A stretch of 64,000 nt of DNA from Numenius arquata (taxonomy: Eukaryota; Chordata; Aves; Charadriiformes; Scolopacidae): the NCBI RefSeq assembly GCF_964106895.1, contig NC_133615.1, forward strand, positions 29,591,628 to 29,655,627. The letters are read 5' to 3'. The notes below the pieces were generated by a model, which had not been told where the DNA came from, did not search any database, and saw only the letters and a list, made by a program, of their open reading frames with translations. The position numbers and the translations under genes are program-made. The number at the start of each line of letters is the position of its first letter. The first letter of the stretch is position 1. Of the stretch, positions 60,064-64,000 are shown one piece after another.

Positions 60064-61110
60064 ATGCAGGAAGGGCCCTGCACTCTGCTTGTTGGTCCAC
60101 AGCCCAGGGAAGTGCTCAAGGTCTCTGACAAAATGGTTGGTACTCGTCTTAGAGCTAGGACCAGTGCTTCCTACAGAGAAAGCCCCTCAGATGTCTCATG
60201 CATCCACACAGATGGAACTGTTAAGGAGGGAGACTTCAGTACAGGTGGTAGGTTGCAGTGAGTGCCCAGACTCCTCTCCTTCTACTGGCAGTAAGGTAAG
60301 TACTTGCACATGGTGTGCACAGGTCGATGATCTGTTACATCAGGTGGCTGAGTTGCAAGAAATGATTAAAAGGTTGCGTAGTATCAGAGGAGCTGAGACA
60401 GAGATAGGTGATTTCAGAATCATGTTCCTGCAGTGGATACTACTGAGAATGAGGCACCTTGGACCCTGGTGACCCACAAAAGCAGGACTAAGCTTCAGCA
60501 CCCACCCTCTGGCATCAAAACAAAAAACAGATATGAAGCTTTAACAGCTACAGTCAACCAGGAGCAAGGTCTGCCAGGAGGGCCTGCACTGGCAGCACAC
60601 ATTAGACATGGAAAAAACCAGTGGTGAGTGCTAGTAGTGGGTGACACCCTGTTAAAGGGCACTGAGGCGCCCATCTGCCATCCTGACAGAGAGTCACGTG
60701 ATGTATGTTGCCTCCCGGGAGCTAAGGTTCGAGATGTTGCTGAGAGGGTGCCACAACTTGTCAAGAACACAGACTACTACTCATTGTTACTCTTTCATGT
60801 GGGCATGAATGACACCGCAAGCCAGAACCTGGGCAGAATTAAGGAAGACTATAAAGCCCTGGGGATGCAAGTGAAAAAAATTGGTGCTCAAGTCATATTT
60901 TCCTCCATTTTACCAGTCAGGAAAGGGAGCAGCCAAACATGGGCGGATAAAGCTTATCAACTTCTGGCTGGTGCCATTGTGAGGGTTTTGGGTTTTATGA
61001 TAATGGGACATTCTTTGATGATTATGGCGGGATGGGATCCACCTGTCTAGAAGTGGCAAGGGAATCTTTGGCAGCAGGCCGGCCAACTTGGTGAGGTGGC
61101 TTTAAACTGA
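60064..61110 (+). pseudogene. CR1 ORF1: zinc-finger, coiled-coil and esterase, broken
   Basis: In several frames: a Cys pair pattern GCSECPDSSPSTGSKVSTC and CTWCAQV, then a coiled coil (DDLLHQVAELQEMIKRLRSI), a spacer, then the SGNH/GDSL domain at 60628-61050: MLVVGDTLLKG (Thr in place of the nucleophile Ser), CLPGAKVRDVAERV, LLLFHVGMNDTA (oxyanion Asn present). The last catalytic block DGIHLSRSGKG is present at 61033-61065 but in another frame. It thus lacks the Ser and the block is frameshifted. Confidence 0.85.
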
Positions 61111-61115
61111 AGGAC

Positions 61116-63023
61116 TTGGAGGGTGGGGTTCAGGGTGTCAATGCTCATGCTAACTTAGCCAACTGGGGAATAAGCCAGGTCAACAAGAGCAGTGACAAAT
61201 GTTCCTTAGCTGACTCCCAAGATGAGATCCAGAAGGCCAACTACCTCAAGGGTGTGAATGGCTGTGGTGGATCCTCTTGCTCCCCTCTGGGGAAACCCGC
61301 ACGCTCGACTGCCTCTCTGAAATGCCTGTGCACCAACGCACACAGCATGGGGAATAAAGAGGAAGAACTAGAGATCTGTGCACGGTCACAGGGCCACGAT
61401 GTCATTGCAATTACAGAGACATGGTGGGATAGCTCGCATGACTGGAATGCTGTCATGGATGGCTATGTCCTTTTTAGGAAAGACAGGCCAGTGGGGCGTG
61501 GTGGTGAAATTGCTCTCTATGTGAGAGAGCAATTGGAATACAGCGAGCTCTGCCTAGGGATGGATGAAGAACATGTTGAGAGCTTATAGGTAAGAATTAA
61601 GGGGCAGGCTAATATGGGTGACACTGTTGTGGGTGTTTACGACAGACCACAGGATCAGGAAGAATGAGGCCTTCTACAGACAGCTGGAAATAGCCTCACG
61701 ATCACAGCCCCTGGTTCTCATGGGGGACTTCAACTACCCTGACATTTGCTGAAAAGACAACACGAACAGGCATGCACAGTCCTGAAGAATTCTGCAGAGC
61801 ACTGATGATAACGTCTTGACACAGGTGGCAGAGGAACCAATGAGGAGAGGTGTGCTGCTGGACCTTATGCTGACAAAAAAAGGTCTGGTTGGAGATGTGA
61901 AGGTCGGGGGTAGCCTTGGCTCCAGTGACCATGAGATGGTGGAGTTCAGGATCCTGCATGGAAGAAGCAGGGCAAAAAGTAGAATTAGAACCCTGGACTT
62001 CAGGAGAGCTGACTTTGGCCTCTTCAAAGACCTACTTGGAGGAATCCCATGGGCTAAGGCTCTAGAAGGAAGGGAGGTGCAAGAAAACTGTTTAATATTT
62101 AAGCACCACTTCCTCCAAGCTCAAGATCAGTGCATCCCTAGGAGCAAGAAATCAGGCAAAGGAGGCAGGAAGCCGGCATGGATGAACAGGGAGCTTCTGG
62201 AAAAACTCAGATGGAAGAAGGAAGATAACAATGTGGAAAAAGGACTGGCCACTTGGGAGAAGTTTATGAGCGCTGTCAGAGTATGCAGGGATGCAATGAA
62301 GAAGGCTAGGGCCCACTTGGAATTAAACCTGGCAAGGGACGTCAAGGACAACAAGAAGGGCTTCTTCAAGTACATCAGCAGTAAAAGGAAGACTAGGGAA
62401 AATGTGGGCCCGCTGCTGAATGAGGTGGGTGCCCTGGTGATGGAGGATGCAGAGAAAGCGGAGCTACTGAATGCCTTCTTTGATTCAGTCTTTACTGCTA
62501 AGGCCGACCCTCAGGAATCCCAGAGCCTGGAGTAAGGAAGACTCTCCCTCGATTGTGGAGGATCAAGTTAGAGATCATTTAGGCAAACTCGACACCCACA
62601 AATCCATGGGCCCTGATGGGATGCACCTGCGAGTGCTGAGGGAGCTGGCAGAAGTCATTGTGAAGCTGCTTTCCATCATCTTTGAAAGGTCATGGAGAAC
62701 AGGAGAGGTGCCTGAGGACTGAAGGAAAGCTAATGTCATGCCAATCTTCAAAAAGGACAAGAAGGAGGACCCGGGAAACTACAGGCTGGTCAGCCTCACC
62801 TCCATCCCTGGAAAGGTGATGGAACAGCTCATCCTGGATGTCATCTCTAAGCATGAAGAAGAAAAAAAGGTCATTGAGAGTGGTCAGCACAGGTTCACCA
62901 AGGGGAAATCATGCTTGACCAATCTGATAGCCTTCTATGATGGCATGACTGGCTGGGTGGATGAGGGGAGAGCAGTGGACATTGTCTACCTTGACTTCAG
63001 CAAGCCTTTTGACACTGTCTCCT
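61116..63023 (+). pseudogene. CR1 ORF2: endonuclease, linker and start of reverse transcriptase
   Basis: Endonuclease: LKCLCTNAHSMGNKEEELEI, AITETWWDSSHDW (Glu) and RGGEIALYVRE, then a stop at 61587-61589. The middle part (61590-61810) is frame-broken, with LMGDFNYPDIC near 61716-61748. From 61816, SDHEMVEFRIL (Asp-His), RTLDFRRADFGLFKDLL and the linker GRKPAWMNRELLEKLR are open to 62535. The RT begins with THKSMGPDGMHLRVLRELAE, a stop near 62720, then KKDKKEDPGNYRLVSLTSIP and VYLDFSKPFDTVS, where an LTR interrupts motif A at 63024. Confidence 0.88.
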
Positions 63024-63670
63024 TGTTATGGTTTGAGAAAACCCATAACAATTTATTGTTGTTTAGACAATTATTCTATCACCCAATGACCCCTCCCCAC
63101 CCGGAAAGGGGAATCAGGGAACACAAAGAAACACAAGGGTTGAAATATAAATAGATTTAATAGGATAAGACTAAATAATTAACAGTAATGCTAAAGAACC
63201 AATATTAATGCTGATACTGATATACGATATACAAGAATTATACTCAGCCAATTATATCAGTAGGAAGCTATGCACTCCCAGCAGTGGACAACAAATGGCA
63301 GACACTGTGAGCGCTACAGCTTCGGGAGGAAAAGAAGGCCTCAGGGGTCCGGCACAGGGGCAAGGAGTTGTCTGGACTGCCGCCATCAAGGGTGAGAGAA
63401 CTACACAGCAAACTTTTCTAATTTATATTGAATGTGACATTCATGGTAGGAAATAATCCTATTGGCCAGCCTGGGTCAAATGCCCAGTCCTTGCTCCTCC
63501 TTGTCCCTGCACCTGGCAAGGCTCGAAAACACTGAGACCTTTAATCCCACATAGTCTAGCTGCCTATAAAGTAAACATTTTCACAAATTCAGACACTAGA
63601 GTCTTCAAAAATGTGCAATTTTCCCCAGCATTAGAAGAAAAGTTAGTCCTGTGTCTCTCAACCCAGGACA
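63024..63670 (-). mobile_element. LTR insertion, 647 bp, in CR1 reverse transcriptase
   Basis: The minus sense begins TGTCCTGGGTTGAGAGACAC (63670) and ends TCAAACCATAACA (63024). The flanks ctcct (63019-63023) and ctccc (63671-63675) are a 5-bp duplication with one mismatch, and the CR1 motif A sequence continues on the far side. TATAAA (minus sense of 63422-63427) and AATAAA (minus sense of 63052-63057) are present. It is an ERVK-type solo LTR, different from the other families here. Confidence 0.88.
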
Positions 63671-64000
63671 CTCCCATAACATCCTCATAGGTAAGCTTAG
63701 AAAGTGTGGGTTAGATGAGTGGACTGGGAGGTGGATTGAGACCTTGCAGAATGGCAGAGCTCAGAGGGTTGTGAGCAGCAGTGCAGTGTCTAGTTGGAGG
63801 CCTGTAATTAGCAGTGTTCCCCAGGGGTCAGTACTGGGTCCAGTCTCGTTCAATATATTCATCAACTACCTGGATGAGGGGACAGCGTACCCTCAGCAAG
63901 TTTGCTGATGATACAAAACTGGGAGGAGTGGCTGACACACCAGAAGGCTGTGCTGCCGTTCAGCAAGACCTGGACAGGCTAGAGAGCTGGGCGGAGAGGA
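63671..64000 (+). pseudogene. CR1 ORF2 reverse transcriptase, continuation, cut by window end
   Basis: It resumes with SHNILIGKLRKCGLDEWTG, then VISSVPQGSVLGPVSFNIFI (motif B) and, after a frameshift near 63885, SKFADDTKLGG (motif C). The element goes on beyond 64000. Confidence 0.9.

Larger units (their letters stand above)
60020..64000 (+). mobile_element. CR1 LINE with 5' UTR, ORF1 and ORF2, split by an LTR, off window
   Basis: The 5' part contains tandem gcacggcagttt units (60028-60057), then ORF1 (to about 61110), ORF2 from 61116, an LTR at 63024-63670, and RT again from 63671 to the window edge. The 5' boundary is approximate. It is the only CR1 here with likely 5' UTR sequence, but many stops and frameshifts show it is old. 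Confidence 0.9.

Overview
The window reads as vertebrate nuclear DNA, almost certainly avian. It is AT-rich, has no operon-like coding, and is packed with CR1 LINEs (FADD-box reverse transcriptase, APE-type endonuclease, GDSL-esterase ORF1, 8-bp terminal microsatellites such as ATTCTATG/AGATTCAT) and with endogenous retrovirus LTRs of bird type. No intact host gene was found. I saw no CRISPR array, operon or bacterial feature, and no undescribed defence or metabolic system. What is unusual is the depth of nested transposition and a few chimeric junctions.

Layout. 1-2667: a probable LTR end (1-576) and an ERVK-like remnant on the minus strand (gag pieces, primer binding site, LTR 2301-2667). 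4462-5219: a solo LTR with a 5-bp target duplication. 5975-7118: a 5'-truncated CR1. 7119-12445: unique AT-rich DNA. 12750-13536: a CR1 piece fused to the 3' part of an LTR. 18895-20466: a CR1 with a 495-codon open reverse transcriptase. 21500-22634: two LTRs. 23358-32237: a decayed env-less betaretrovirus-like provirus on the minus strand (3' LTR, integrase, RNase H/RT, gag). A 582-bp solo LTR sits inside its gag, and a nearly full-length CR1 (27916-31990) carrying ORF1 and ORF2 lies upstream, ending directly against an LTR copy (31991-32237). 33908-34489: a second copy of the 582-bp solo LTR. 34727-36170: a CR1 split by a solo LTR. 38696-39475: a chimeric CR1. 41887-53900: the largest stretch without recognisable genes.

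The only host-gene trace is at about 53890-55215 on the minus strand: a leucine-rich-repeat protein pseudogene (splice acceptor, signal peptide, LRRNT cap, several LRRs). It is cut in two by a CR1 and carries a stop and frameshifts. Its single-coding-exon layout and repeat pattern resemble the GP5/CPN2/LRRC15 group. 55737-59297: a CR1 interrupted by an 814-bp LTR. 60020-64000: a nearly full-length CR1 with its 5' UTR, ORF1 and ORF2, itself split by a 647-bp LTR and running off the window.

Relative ages follow from the nesting: the LRR gene and the provirus are older than the CR1s inserted into or against them, and the solo LTRs in CR1 bodies or gag are youngest. By eye roughly 40% of the window is CR1 plus LTR sequence, high for a bird. 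This would fit a W-linked segment or a CR1-rich lineage, but the sequence alone cannot decide.
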